A DNA stretch of 64,000 bases from Paenibacillus ihumii (GCF_001403875.1 NZ_LN884299.1:558001-622000), one strand, 5' to 3'; positions 19,109-28,105 are shown, counted from the stretch's first letter. Notes: generated by a model not told the origin, from the sequence alone. Translations and numbers: made by a program.

Positions 19109-20578
19109 CTAGACAATATACTCAACTGTATGATTCATGTCATCTGCGTACTTGATCACGGAGCGGTAGGTTTGCAGGTTAATCGTCAGCTCACAGCTTT
19201 TCTCGCCCTTGTGCCACTGAAGACGAATTTCATCATCTGGCGAATCCAGCACACGGAACTCCCCGTTGAAGGCATCATACGAATTACGGAAACGAATCAG
19301 CTTCAGCAATCGTTGAACAACATCCTTTTCCAAGGCCTGTTCAATTTCCTCCACGGTATAATTGTGCCGGTTGATTTCGCGCCCTTCGCCAGTCTCTTGA
19401 ACGCGCTCCATATCGTTTTCGCCAGCCAGCAATCCTACATAATATACCTGCGGAATGCCCGGTGCGAAGAATTGAATGGCTCTTGCCGCCATATAGGCGT
19501 CATCATCATGATTAAGGACACTATAATAGCTGCAGCGAATTTGATGAACATCAAACCCGTCTGCCGCTTTATGCTCATCCGATAGAATCAGGCTTAGATT
19601 GGAGCCTCTTTCAAGACAGACGTCCACCAGCTTTCTTGCTTCCGTTGTATCAATAAGATCATCCAGGTCCGGCTTTACAGGAATACCGTCATGGCAATCT
19701 AACATCGTGAACTGCTTATGCGGGCGAATCTTCAGATATTGGTTAAGCTCCGCGCTTGAACGGTTGATCAAAGCTTCTAGAACCCGATAAGGCAAAATAA
19801 AATCATAAATCCAGCAGCCATGCTCGGCTAGTTTGAATTGGGTGGAGTAATGCGCGTGCACTTCCGGCAGCAATTCAATGTCATACGAATCTGCGAGCTC
19901 CTTGACCCAGTCGAGGAACTTATAGATTTCCGGCTCAACGAAGAAGCAGCTGGTTCCCAGCTTCTTAATGACATAGCCGACAGCGTCCAGCCTGACAATC
20001 TTGACGTTTTGCTTCTTGAAATTTTCAAAAAACTCTTCAAATAGCCGCCGCGTCAGTGGGGACTGGATATCCAGGTCGATTTGTTCGGAAGGATCTGTTT
20101 TGCCAAACGTCGTCCATACCTTTTCTTCCTTGCCATCCTTCCCGATTTGAAAGGTCGAATAGGGCTGCGGGCGGCGCAAAAACATTTGATCAATATCAGC
20201 CTGTACCGGTTCGCCGTCCTCCCAAACCTTGTCGAGAGTCAGAAAGAGATCGGCATACTGCGAGTCGCGCCCCTTGGCGAGGAAGTCTTGAAAATAGGGC
20301 GACTGCCTTGATATATGATTGACCATGAGATCAAGCAAAACATCAAACTTCTCCCCAATTTCCCGAATCTCGTCCCATGTGCCAAAGCTCGGCTCGATTT
20401 CCAGATAGGTCAATGGAGCAAAGCCACGATCCCCAGAAGAGGGAAATGGAGGAAGGATGTGAATGCCACCCTCAAAAATATCTGAAAAGTGCTTGTTTAA
20501 CATCTGATTCAGTGTTTTCAAATCCCCGCCCATGGAATCCGGATACGTAATAAGTTGTACTTGGTTCTTAATTGCCAT
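19109..20578 (-). CDS. gtfA: GH13 sucrose phosphorylase-type enzyme
   Basis: 489 aa, usual length for GH13_18. Converts sucrose and phosphate to glucose-1-phosphate and fructose in the cytoplasm. Catalytic residues are all present: nucleophile D198 in 'IVRLDAVGYVIKK', acid/base E239 in 'ELLPEVHAHY', transition-state Asp D297 in 'LDCHDGIP'. Also 'ILPPFPSSGDRGFAPLTY' and 'FAPGIPQVYYVGLLAGENDME'. The segment after D297 reads IPVKPDLDD instead of the GIGVIDI-like form of classical enzymes, so a related activity (for example on sucrose-6F-phosphate or another glucoside) stays possible. Start ATG 20578, seven bases after GGAGG. The fructokinase-like gene 11 bases upstream would take the fructose. 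Confidence 0.87.
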   Translation of the reverse strand: MAIKNQVQLITYPDSMGGDLKTLNQMLNKHFSDIFEGGIHILPPFPSSGDRGFAPLTYLEIEPSFGTWDEIREIGEKFDVLLDLMVNHISRQSPYFQDFLAKGRDSQYADLFLTLDKVWEDGEPVQADIDQMFLRRPQPYSTFQIGKDGKEEKVWTTFGKTDPSEQIDLDIQSPLTRRLFEEFFENFKKQNVKIVRLDAVGYVIKKLGTSCFFVEPEIYKFLDWVKELADSYDIELLPEVHAHYSTQFKLAEHGCWIYDFILPYRVLEALINRSSAELNQYLKIRPHKQFTMLDCHDGIPVKPDLDDLIDTTEARKLVDVCLERGSNLSLILSDEHKAADGFDVHQIRCSYYSVLNHDDDAYMAARAIQFFAPGIPQVYYVGLLAGENDMERVQETGEGREINRHNYTVEEIEQALEKDVVQRLLKLIRFRNSYDAFNGEFRVLDSPDDEIRLQWHKGEKSCELTINLQTYRSVIKYADDMNHTVEYIV

Positions 20579-20589
20579 TTCTAGACCTC

Positions 20590-21549
20590 CTACAAACTAA
20601 ATTGTTCTTTAATAACCTCCAGCCTCGGCAAATGCACCACTGCACCCGTAAATCTTAACTTGTACGCACTCACTGCAAAACCAAGATGAAGCGCCTCCCT
20701 GATGCTGTGGCCCTTGATCAATGCCGCATAGAATCCCGACCAGAACGCATCCCCAGCCCCTGTGGTGTCCACGATCTCGGTAGCTAAGGAATCGAAGGAC
20801 AGCGTCTCCTTGCCATTGGATACAATGGCTCCATCCTTACCCAAAGTCATAATGACAAGCTTCGCGCCTAATTCAAGAAATTTCTCCAACTGTTTAATGG
20901 GTTCATCTTTCCCAAACAAGCGTTCAGCATCATCCTCCGATGGCTTAATCACATCCACCTTAGATATGATGGATTTAACATATTGCGCCCCATCCTCGCC
21001 CCGCTGCCAAATCATGGGATGATAATTCGGATCAAAGCCGATGAGCAGACCTTGAGAGCGGGCTTCTTCGATTACCTTTTCAAGCGTGTGCCGCGCCGGC
21101 GTTCGGGAGATAGGCCAACAGGAAAAGTGAACGATTTTAGAGTTGGCTATCCTTTGCTCCAACGAGGCATCGAATGTCATTTGATAATCGGCGTCGCGAT
21201 AAAATATAGGGATCGGGGTTGTCCTGCTTTTTGTAACCACCACCAGGCTCGTGGAAGCATCTACCCTCTGTATGCCTTTTGTGTCCATACCTTCTTGCTG
21301 CAATCGCCGCAGAAGGTATGTTCCAAATCCATCATTCCCTACCGCCGAGACGATTTCGGAACGAATACCTAACCGATTGACATTCATCGCGATGTTAGAG
21401 GGAGCTCCTCCGGAAAACTTGGTATATCCATCGCATTCGAAGCTGTCATCGTCGTATTCATTGGAAATCATATCAACAAGCAGTTCCCCTACTGCTAGCA
21501 AATCATTGGGTTTATCTCCGAGCGGAATGATATCGTCTAATTCAAACAT
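20590..21549 (-). CDS. PfkB-family carbohydrate kinase, probable fructokinase
   Basis: 319 aa. N-terminal 'LLAVGELLVDMI' and 'KFSGGAPSNIAMNVNRLG' (sugar site), C-terminal ATP/catalytic signature 'EIVDTTGAGDAFWSGFYAALI' with the catalytic Asp. Fold and length match bacterial fructokinases (ScrK-like); 2-keto-3-deoxygluconate and other sugar kinases share the same motifs. Start ATG 21549 behind GGAGGG. Its neighbour is sucrose phosphorylase, which releases fructose, so phosphorylation to fructose-6-phosphate fits best. Confidence 0.86.
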   Translation of the reverse strand: MFELDDIIPLGDKPNDLLAVGELLVDMISNEYDDDSFECDGYTKFSGGAPSNIAMNVNRLGIRSEIVSAVGNDGFGTYLLRRLQQEGMDTKGIQRVDASTSLVVVTKSRTTPIPIFYRDADYQMTFDASLEQRIANSKIVHFSCWPISRTPARHTLEKVIEEARSQGLLIGFDPNYHPMIWQRGEDGAQYVKSIISKVDVIKPSEDDAERLFGKDEPIKQLEKFLELGAKLVIMTLGKDGAIVSNGKETLSFDSLATEIVDTTGAGDAFWSGFYAALIKGHSIREALHLGFAVSAYKLRFTGAVVHLPRLEVIKEQFSL

Positions 21550-21590
21550 GCGTTTCCCTCCGATATTTATATTTAATTTAAGGGAAAAGA

Positions 21591-22532
21591 TTATTTGGCG
21601 GCGTTAAATGCCCTCGCCAGTGCCTGAATATACCCATCTTTTGTACGCTTGCTGATCTCCGCGTCAGGAGCGGTATATTCGAAGGCATGATAGCCTCCTG
21701 GGTAGAGTTGAAATTCTACATCAATGCCAGCCTGGGCAAGCCGTGCAACATATTGGATCGTCTCATCGCGAAATGGATCCAGCTGCCCTACGCACGTATA
21801 GGTCGGAGGCAAGCCTTCGAAGCTTGTTGCCCAAAACGGGGCGGCATACGGCGATATTTTCTCCTCATCGGTTTGCTCGTCACCAAGATACATTTTCCAA
21901 GCTTCCAAATTATTGTGTCTATTCCACACTGCGGGATCAGTAATCTCGTAACTCGAAGGAGTCTCGTTCCGATGGTCTATCATCGGGTATAGCGGCATTT
22001 GGAAGCAAATGGCCGGACCTCCTTTATCACGTGCCATCAGGGTTAGCGCCGCCGTCAAGCCTCCACCAGCACTAGCGCCGGCGACCGCGATACGGGAGGT
22101 GTCGATGCCCAATTCTTCTGCTGCTTGTACCATCCAGACCAATGTCTTGTAACAATCATTGATCCCCGCCGGAAATGGATGCTCCGGGGCAAGCCGATAA
22201 TCCGGGCATACGACGACGCAACCGGTCTTCTCTGCAAAGCTGATACAAATAATGTCATCTATATCCGGATGCCCCATGACATATCCCCCACCATGAAGCC
22301 AAAGAAGCGCAGGCAATTCCTTGCTGGCTCTGTGAATCGGCTCATATATATTTACAAGCATCTCTTGATGATCCGCACCGGTTATCCAGCGTTTCTTGAT
22401 GTGGACATGCTCGGATAGTACGGGCTTCCGAGGTTGTTCTCTCATCATTTGCAAATCTTCGGGGAGCCTGAAGACAGGAACACTTTCCAATCCCTCCCGC
22501 AACTCCGGAGCTACTCTATTGATAAAATCCAT
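21591..22532 (-). CDS. Alpha/beta-hydrolase, HSL-type acetyl esterase
   Basis: 313 aa, no signal peptide. Hormone-sensitive-lipase family marks: 'LLWLHGGGYVMG' (HGGG oxyanion hole), 'VAGASAGGGLTAALTL' (GxSxG nucleophile), 'GQLDPFRDE' (Asp) and 'YPGGYHAFEY' (His). Members include Aes-like acetyl esterases and carboxylesterases for small acyl groups. Start ATG 22532, nine bases after AGGAGG. First gene of the catabolic operon behind the operator at 22589-22604. Two different esterases in one sucrose operon is unusual. Confidence 0.88.
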   Translation of the reverse strand: MDFINRVAPELREGLESVPVFRLPEDLQMMREQPRKPVLSEHVHIKKRWITGADHQEMLVNIYEPIHRASKELPALLWLHGGGYVMGHPDIDDIICISFAEKTGCVVVCPDYRLAPEHPFPAGINDCYKTLVWMVQAAEELGIDTSRIAVAGASAGGGLTAALTLMARDKGGPAICFQMPLYPMIDHRNETPSSYEITDPAVWNRHNNLEAWKMYLGDEQTDEEKISPYAAPFWATSFEGLPPTYTCVGQLDPFRDETIQYVARLAQAGIDVEFQLYPGGYHAFEYTAPDAEISKRTKDGYIQALARAFNAAK

Positions 22533-22588
22533 ATGACTATTCCTCCTGATTCCTTCCTGTATGAAAACCCGATGAAGTCCAATCGATA

Positions 22589-22604
22589 TGACAACCGGTT
22601 GACA
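22589..22604. promoter_or_regulatory. LacI-type operator upstream of the catabolic operon
   Basis: TGACAACCGGTTGACA: perfect 10-bp core palindrome CAACCGGTTG with flanking T/G and C/A symmetry. It lies between the LacI regulator gene and the esterase-kinase-phosphorylase operon. The same sequence occurs at 26950-26965. Confidence 0.75.
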
Positions 22605-22643
22605 TATTTGGTTCTAAAATTACTCTGCCATACCTGACTTATT

Positions 22644-23633
22644 TTAAGTCGTTTCTCTCTCTATCAAGGAAACGGGAAACACATTGATCTTAGGCACGAC
22701 TTCTCCATTCATTTGCCTAACGATCAAATCAATACTACATTTGCTCATTTCCCTAATCGGCTGCCTGATCGTACTGAGCCGGGGATAAACTAACGAGGCT
22801 ATTTTAACATCATCGTATCCAATGATTTTAATTTCGTCTGGAATGCTCCTTTTTAATTGATGGCAGACCTGGAGCACCTCGGCGGCAATAAAGTCACTGC
22901 TGGCAAATATACCATCCACTTCCGGATGCTGCTGCAAGAAACGAATGATTTCATTGTCGGGTTCGGAATCCTCCCCCCTACCTACCTCCAATTGCAAATG
23001 GACCGGCTTCGCTCCAACGGCGAGAAATTCTTCTTCAAATCCCTTCGCTCTCTCGGTAGCCAATAAAGCTTGGTGATGCGGCCCATCAATCCCCCGATAA
23101 AGGTAAGCCGGATTTTGGCAGCCCTTGTCTAGAAGCAGTCTCGCCGCAAGCTTGCCTCCCATGAAGTTGTCAGAGGCTACAATGGGAATATCATCAGCTA
23201 TGGTGCGGTCAAATGAGATGATTGGCAAATCCAAATTCAAATAGTGCTGAACATCCAGCACCGCGCTTCCCATAATAATGGCATCGACCTGGTTCTTCTT
23301 CAGCATATCGATATATTGAAGCTCTTTAGCGACGTCCCGGTTCGAATTGCACAATAACAATTTGTATCCCTGCTGATCGGCATAGTGCTCAAGATGATAG
23401 GTCAGCTCGCTAAAAAAAGGATGCGATACAGCAGGAATAATAAGGCCGATCATATTCGATTTTCTTCTAAACAAAGCCCGAGCCATTTCATTAGGCTGAT
23501 AATTAAGCTCCTCTATGGCCTGATTTACCTTAGCTCTTGTCTTCTCGCTAATATAGCCTCTATTATTAAGCACTCGGGAAACCGTCGTGACAGACACTCC
23601 TGCCTTTTTAGCGACATCTTCAATTTTAGGCAT
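22644..23633 (-). CDS. LacI-family transcriptional regulator (sucrose-type)
   Basis: 329 aa. N-terminal helix-turn-helix and hinge 'KIEDVAKKAGVSVTTVSRVLNN...VNQAIEELNYQPNEMARAL', then a periplasmic-binding-like sensor domain ('GLIIPAVSHPFFSELTYHLEHYA', 'DGIFASSDFIAAEVL', 'IIGYDDVKIASLVYPRLSTIRQP'). Start ATG 23633 behind AAGGTGG. It sits between importer genes and catabolic genes; two matching palindromic operators flank these transcription units, so it most likely represses both until the sugar is present. Confidence 0.93.
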   Translation of the reverse strand: MPKIEDVAKKAGVSVTTVSRVLNNRGYISEKTRAKVNQAIEELNYQPNEMARALFRRKSNMIGLIIPAVSHPFFSELTYHLEHYADQQGYKLLLCNSNRDVAKELQYIDMLKKNQVDAIIMGSAVLDVQHYLNLDLPIISFDRTIADDIPIVASDNFMGGKLAARLLLDKGCQNPAYLYRGIDGPHHQALLATERAKGFEEEFLAVGAKPVHLQLEVGRGEDSEPDNEIIRFLQQHPEVDGIFASSDFIAAEVLQVCHQLKRSIPDEIKIIGYDDVKIASLVYPRLSTIRQPIREMSKCSIDLIVRQMNGEVVPKINVFPVSLIERETT

Positions 23634-23706
23634 GAAATACCACCTTGTTTTTTTACAACCATTATAAATAGTCCATCTCTATTTCAGCAAACAATCGCTA
23701 GTATAA

Positions 23707-24531
23707 TTACTTCAAAGCACCCTCCGTAATTCCTTTAATGATATGCTTCTGCAGGAATAGATACAATATGAGAACTGGAATAATTGTCATAATTAACCCT
23801 GCCATCAACGGAGCAAAATCCACAGCATACGACGAGAAGAAATTATACGTAGAGAGAGGTAGCGTCTTCTGTGACGGCGATAAAAGAACCAGGCTTGGCA
23901 GCAAGTAGTCGTTCCAGATCCACAGCACATCGAGCACCATTAGCGTTACGAAAACAGGCTTTAACAGCGGCAAAACAATTTGAAAAAAGGTCCGAAGCCT
24001 GGAGCTGCCCTCGATGAATGCTGACTCCTCCAGTTCAAAAGGAACCCCTTTGATGAAACCATGGAAAGTAAACACGCCAAATGGAACACCAAAGCCTAAA
24101 TACATGAAAAACAACGTTGTTTTCATATCCAGCAGATCCATATTGCCGTACAACATCACGAGCGGAATCATAATGACCTGAAATGGCAGAGCCATGGAGG
24201 CCAGCATCGCAAAAAATATAATAGCGTTAATCTTCCAATTAAACCGAACGAACAGATATCCGGTCATCGCCGAAAAAAACAAGATCAACAGCACGGAAAC
24301 AACTGTAATAATCATGGAGTTCAAAAAACTGCTCAGAAAATCCATATTATGATAAGCACTGACATAGTTTTCGAATTTCAAGTTTTTCGGGAAGGATAAC
24401 GGATTTTCAACGAACTGCTGCGTCGTTTTGAAAGAGTTCATGATAATCATCAAAAATGGAGTTAAAAAAACGAGCAGCAGCAAATACAATAGTATGTTTT
24501 TAACCGTTGAGCCTCTGCGATGCGTATCCAT
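23707..24531 (-). CDS. Sugar ABC transporter permease, MalG/CUT1 type
   Basis: 274 aa with six predicted membrane helices; EAA loop 'EESAFIEGSSRLRTFFQIVLPLLKP'. The start codon overlaps the stop of the preceding permease (TAATG, one shared base), so the two are translationally coupled. Part of the importer for the sucrose-type cluster. Confidence 0.92.
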   Translation of the reverse strand: MDTHRRGSTVKNILLYLLLLVFLTPFLMIIMNSFKTTQQFVENPLSFPKNLKFENYVSAYHNMDFLSSFLNSMIITVVSVLLILFFSAMTGYLFVRFNWKINAIIFFAMLASMALPFQVIMIPLVMLYGNMDLLDMKTTLFFMYLGFGVPFGVFTFHGFIKGVPFELEESAFIEGSSRLRTFFQIVLPLLKPVFVTLMVLDVLWIWNDYLLPSLVLLSPSQKTLPLSTYNFFSSYAVDFAPLMAGLIMTIIPVLILYLFLQKHIIKGITEGALK

Positions 24532-25412
24532 TAAGATTCGACCTCCAATCTCTTAAGCAGGTATGATTGCGTAAGTGCAATAATCGCCACTACGGCAAAC
24601 AATACAACTGCTTCCGCCTGACCGACTCCATATTGGTTCGACAAAAATGCCTTTTGCACAATATGATAGGTAGCCAGCTCCGTCGAGGCAAACGGACCAC
24701 CTTTAGTTAAGGCAAGGTTGATGTCGTAGGTTAGGAAGGAGCGAGATAATGAGATGAAAACACAGATGACAATCGCCGGGATCGTTAGAGGCAGAATGAC
24801 CTTCTGAATTGTTGCCTTCCGGCTGGCTCCGTCGATGGATGCTGCTTCCAGCACATCCGTAGGAACACCAGAGAAGCCCGCGATATAAATAATCATCAAA
24901 TAACCGATCAATTGCCAGGCCGTTGCAATGACCAACGCCCAAAACGCCGTGTTTGTACTTGTTAACCACGAAGTCTGGAACAAGGACCAGCCGTATTTTT
25001 GCCCCATGTAAGGAAGCACCTGCGAAAACAGCGTCTGCCACAAATATCCGAGAACGATACCGCCAATCAGATTCGGGGTGAAAAATCCGGTGCGCAGCCA
25101 CTGCTCTCCTCTTCCCCCGCTTGTAAGCAAAAGTGCAATAAAGAAGGCAAAGCCGTTAGCAATCAACACCGTAAAAAAAACGTATTTCAGCGTAAACCAT
25201 AACTGGCCGAGAAATACTTTATCTTGAAACACTTCAATATAATTGGCAAGCCCAATAAATGCAGTGTCAGCCGATCGAACATCCCAGTTGGTGAACGTCA
25301 GATACATTCCAACAAAGAAAGGAATTACAATGACAGCGATAAAGGCGAAGATGGAGGGTCCCCCAAAAACTAGAAACGTGCCCGTATTCCTTAGAAAATT
25401 TTTTTTAATCAT
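24531..25412 (-). CDS. Sugar ABC transporter permease, MalF/CUT1 type
   Basis: 293 aa with six predicted membrane helices; EAA loop 'LEAASIDGASRKATIQKVILPLT'. Start ATG 25412 is preceded by AAGGGGC. It follows the binding-protein gene after a 94-base gap that contains a stem-loop. No ATPase gene is present. Confidence 0.92.
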   Translation of the reverse strand: MIKKNFLRNTGTFLVFGGPSIFAFIAVIVIPFFVGMYLTFTNWDVRSADTAFIGLANYIEVFQDKVFLGQLWFTLKYVFFTVLIANGFAFFIALLLTSGGRGEQWLRTGFFTPNLIGGIVLGYLWQTLFSQVLPYMGQKYGWSLFQTSWLTSTNTAFWALVIATAWQLIGYLMIIYIAGFSGVPTDVLEAASIDGASRKATIQKVILPLTIPAIVICVFISLSRSFLTYDINLALTKGGPFASTELATYHIVQKAFLSNQYGVGQAEAVVLFAVVAIIALTQSYLLKRLEVES

Positions 25413-25454
25413 GTTGCTGCCCCTTTATATGTCCATGTTTAGCCTTTTAGATGA

Positions 25455-25488
25455 AGGACGGGCCGAAGTAAAACCCCAGTCCCGTCCT
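25455..25488 (-). promoter_or_regulatory. Stem-loop between binding-protein gene and permease genes
   Basis: AGGACGGG (25455-25462) and CCCGTCCT (25481-25488) form an 8-bp perfect stem with an 18-base loop. No T-run on either strand. Third example in this window of a hairpin exactly between binding protein and permease. Confidence 0.6.
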
Positions 25489-25506
25489 CCTTTGTGAATA
25501 GACTTC

Positions 25507-26874
25507 TTATTTACGAGCTTGATCTATCCAATAAGCCTGTACTTCCCCTGCAAGCGCGTTGCGGTCAATGATGTCAGACAGATATTTCTGCATCGATGCT
25601 CCAGTCATAGACCAATAATCTTGCGGCAGATAGTTGATTACTCCAATGTTGATCACTTTTCCTTGGTCCACGTATTGCTCAACCGCATTGGAGATCACAT
25701 TTGTGCTTGTTACTTTTACATCCTTGTAAGGCAGGGCTAATCCCATTTGACTGACAATAGCTTCTTGACCCTCTTGGCTGGTCACCAGCCACTCAAGAAA
25801 TGCTTTCGCTGCTTCTTGCTGCTCTGCGGAAGAACCAGAATCATCAATCGCGAACAATTTAGGCTGGCTGTACGCTACTTGAGTGTTTCCGAAATCTTCG
25901 GGGTTATTGCTGATTGGGACTGGAATTAAGCCGAATTCTTCATCACGATTCTCCAGCGTTCCGATAACCGCCCAAGTCCAGTCTCCCATGAAATAGAAAG
26001 CTGCATCCCCTTTGGCGAAGTCAGCGCTATCTTTATTGTAGTCTGCAACAAGCGGGTCGTTCTTTCTTGCATTGTATTTCTTTAACAAATCAAAGGTATC
26101 GATCAGACCATTGAATTGCGGGTTGTCCGCAAGCGTAACAGAGCCATCCATCAGGCTATCCACAAACTTGCGATTTTCGTCTACGCTTTCAGATTGCAAC
26201 GAATAAGTCAGACCTAGATAATGAGCGCCCAAAGACCAATCTGCCCCATGGACCATAACTGGCGCTTTACCGGCTGCTTCAATTTTCTTAAACAGATCTT
26301 CCAGTGCATCCCGCGTTTGGATCGTAGATGGATCGAATGGTCCACCGATCACTTCTTCAACGACCCGCTTATTATACAGCAGTCCATAACCTTGAGCTGA
26401 CCAAGGAATGCCAAGGAATTTCCCCTCCAGCAGAGCTCCTTCTACAGCTCCTTCTTTCGTCAACTCTTCGTATTTCGCTTTCTCCGGCTCTAAATCCAGG
26501 AACTTATCTTTATATTGCAAAATCGTTCCCGCATCCAGGTTGGCAATGGTTGCCGGGTTGCCGGACGCCAGCAAAGATTGGAATTTCTGAATTTGGGCGC
26601 CGCCAATTGGCGTCGGAATCAATTCAATCGTTACATTTGGATTTAGTTCGTGATACTTCTTGAACAAATCTTCAAACACCGTATTTACTTCCGCTGAGGT
26701 GTTAAAAAACGTAAGCTTAACATTTTTAGCGGCTTGAGAACTTTCTCCCCCTTCCTGTTGACTGTTGCTGGTGGATGACGTATTGCCAGCAGAACAAGCG
26801 GTTAACATAGAAATCACCAAAACCAAGCATAGCATTGCCGTCCATCTGATACCCTTAAATTTCTTCAAAATCAT
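25507..26874 (-). CDS. Sugar ABC transporter substrate-binding lipoprotein
   Basis: 455 aa. Start ATG 26874 (MILKKFKG) behind AAGGGGGAA; the frame extends 11 codons further but without a ribosome binding site. Signal with lipobox 'LVLVISMLTAC'. Family-1 solute-binding fold ('VKLTFFNTSAEVNTVFEDLFKKYHE', 'IPWSAQGYGLLYNKRVVEEV', 'AAFYFMGDWTWAVIG'). Receptor for the importer in the LacI-controlled cluster; sucrose or a sucrose derivative is the likely ligand because of the downstream phosphorylase (inference). Confidence 0.92.
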   Translation of the reverse strand: MILKKFKGIRWTAMLCLVLVISMLTACSAGNTSSTSNSQQEGGESSQAAKNVKLTFFNTSAEVNTVFEDLFKKYHELNPNVTIELIPTPIGGAQIQKFQSLLASGNPATIANLDAGTILQYKDKFLDLEPEKAKYEELTKEGAVEGALLEGKFLGIPWSAQGYGLLYNKRVVEEVIGGPFDPSTIQTRDALEDLFKKIEAAGKAPVMVHGADWSLGAHYLGLTYSLQSESVDENRKFVDSLMDGSVTLADNPQFNGLIDTFDLLKKYNARKNDPLVADYNKDSADFAKGDAAFYFMGDWTWAVIGTLENRDEEFGLIPVPISNNPEDFGNTQVAYSQPKLFAIDDSGSSAEQQEAAKAFLEWLVTSQEGQEAIVSQMGLALPYKDVKVTSTNVISNAVEQYVDQGKVINIGVINYLPQDYWSMTGASMQKYLSDIIDRNALAGEVQAYWIDQARK

Positions 26875-26925
26875 TTCCCCCTTTTTGCCAGTAGCTTGAA
26901 TGCGCATTCATTCATGTTCGATTTT

Positions 26926-26955
26926 ATGATAAACGATTGACATACATTGTGTCAA
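26926..26955 (-). promoter_or_regulatory. SigA-type promoter of the LacI-controlled importer operon
   Basis: Minus strand -35 TTGACA (26955-26950), 18-base spacer, -10 TATCAT (26931-26926). The -35 lies inside the operator at 26950-26965, so a bound repressor would block RNA polymerase. Confidence 0.75.
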
Positions 26956-26965
26956 CCGGTTGTCA
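26950..26965. promoter_or_regulatory. LacI-type operator of the importer operon
   Basis: TGTCAACCGGTTGTCA, a perfect 16-bp palindrome, identical to the 22589-22604 site except at two symmetric positions. It overlaps the -35 box of the binding-protein promoter. Confidence 0.8.
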
Positions 26966-26999
26966 TAAATAAAAACACAGGTTATTTACCATGAATCAA

Positions 27000-27035
27000 G
27001 AACAGCCCTCAGGCTTATGACCACAAGGGCTGTTC
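27000..27035 (-). terminator. Probable terminator of the nucleoside hydrolase gene
   Basis: GAACAGCCCT (27000-27009) pairs perfectly with AGGGCTGTTC (27026-27035). The U-tail on the minus strand is weak (TTGATT), so termination may be partial. Confidence 0.55.
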
Positions 27036-27056
27036 TTCTATGGGTTCTTCTATAGC

Positions 27057-27971
27057 TTATATAACACGACTTAAAAAATGCTGCAGGAAGCGCTCGGCGT
27101 CTACCTTCGTACATACTTCGATTCTCGGTTCCCCTTCAACCGAACCTACCGTTTGGCCTGCAGCTTCTCCTTCGGTTACAACAGCAACCCGCATTCGGTC
27201 GAATGACACAAAACTCCGATCTATCGCCACACCTACAGCAAGCGGATCATGCAATCCGCAGCCGCCGATGCCGGGAAAGCGCGCCTCATAAGCGCCGATA
27301 TAGAACTCCGTCATCTCCGCAAGCCATCCTCCCAGCTCACCGCCGGAACGGCGCCATTTCTGCAAAGACCCGCTGGACAGCAGCGTCTGCATCGTCACGT
27401 CCAGCCCGACCAGCGTCAGCCGTACGCCTGATGCGAAGACGGCCGCAGCCGCCTCCGGATCGGCCACGATATTCGCCTCGCCGTACGGCGTAGCGTTGCC
27501 GGGGACAGTCACCGCTCCGCCCATGACGACAACTTCGCCAATCAGCGGGATAATGTCCGGCGCCTTCTCGATCGCCAGCGCCAGATTGGTCAGCGGCCCT
27601 ACGGCAATAATCGTCATCTCATGCGGCCGCTCCTTCACCTGCCGAATGATATATTCGGCCGCTGCCAGCTCGGCTTTATGGCCTTGAGGTTCTTCCCGGA
27701 ACGTATTGCCGAGCCCGTCCTGCCCGTGAATATGCCTGGCGTAGGCTTTTTTCAGACTGCCGCTTATCGGCAGCTTCGCTCCTTCGTATACAGGAACAGG
27801 CTTGCCCAGCTTCTCCAGCACGTACAGAGAATTCCGCGTAGCCTCCTGAACGGAAATATTCCCGAAGCAGGTCGTGAGTGCGATGAGCTCCAGTTCAGGA
27901 GAGCGGGCTGCGTAAGCGATAGCCAAGGCGTCATCAATGCCTGTATCTACATCCATAATGACCGGTTTCAA
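27057..27971 (-). CDS. Inosine-uridine-preferring nucleoside hydrolase family protein
   Basis: 304 aa. Hydrolyses ribonucleosides to base and ribose. The calcium/ribose site 'VIMDVDTGIDDALAIAYA' is intact at the N-terminus; also 'TIIAVGPLTNLALAIEKAPDI', 'VVMGGAVTVPGN' and 'GCGLHDPLAVGVAID' (Asp ligand and His). I start at TTG 27971, eight bases after GGGGGAA, which puts the DVDTG motif at the usual distance from the N-terminus; a longer frame to 28034 has no ribosome binding site. Monocistronic by position. Confidence 0.88.
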   Translation of the reverse strand: MKPVIMDVDTGIDDALAIAYAARSPELELIALTTCFGNISVQEATRNSLYVLEKLGKPVPVYEGAKLPISGSLKKAYARHIHGQDGLGNTFREEPQGHKAELAAAEYIIRQVKERPHEMTIIAVGPLTNLALAIEKAPDIIPLIGEVVVMGGAVTVPGNATPYGEANIVADPEAAAAVFASGVRLTLVGLDVTMQTLLSSGSLQKWRRSGGELGGWLAEMTEFYIGAYEARFPGIGGCGLHDPLAVGVAIDRSFVSFDRMRVAVVTEGEAAGQTVGSVEGEPRIEVCTKVDAERFLQHFLSRVI

Positions 27972-28057
27972 TTCATCTTCCCCCTTTAAATAGCCCGAAA
28001 CAGTTAACTTAGTATACCAGTGGTACGTCAGCAATCCGTCAGTACTGCGTCAGCCGT

Positions 28058-28105
28058 ACATCGGTGGCACATCAGCGGTACATCAGCGGTACATCAGCGG
28101 TACAT
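28058..28105. repeat. Short tandem repeat, 11-bp unit
   Basis: Three perfect copies of ACATCAGCGGT (28069-28101), preceded by one degenerate copy (28058-28068) and followed by a partial one. It lies between the 3' end of the GGDEF/EAL gene and the 5' end of the nucleoside hydrolase. Confidence 0.85.
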
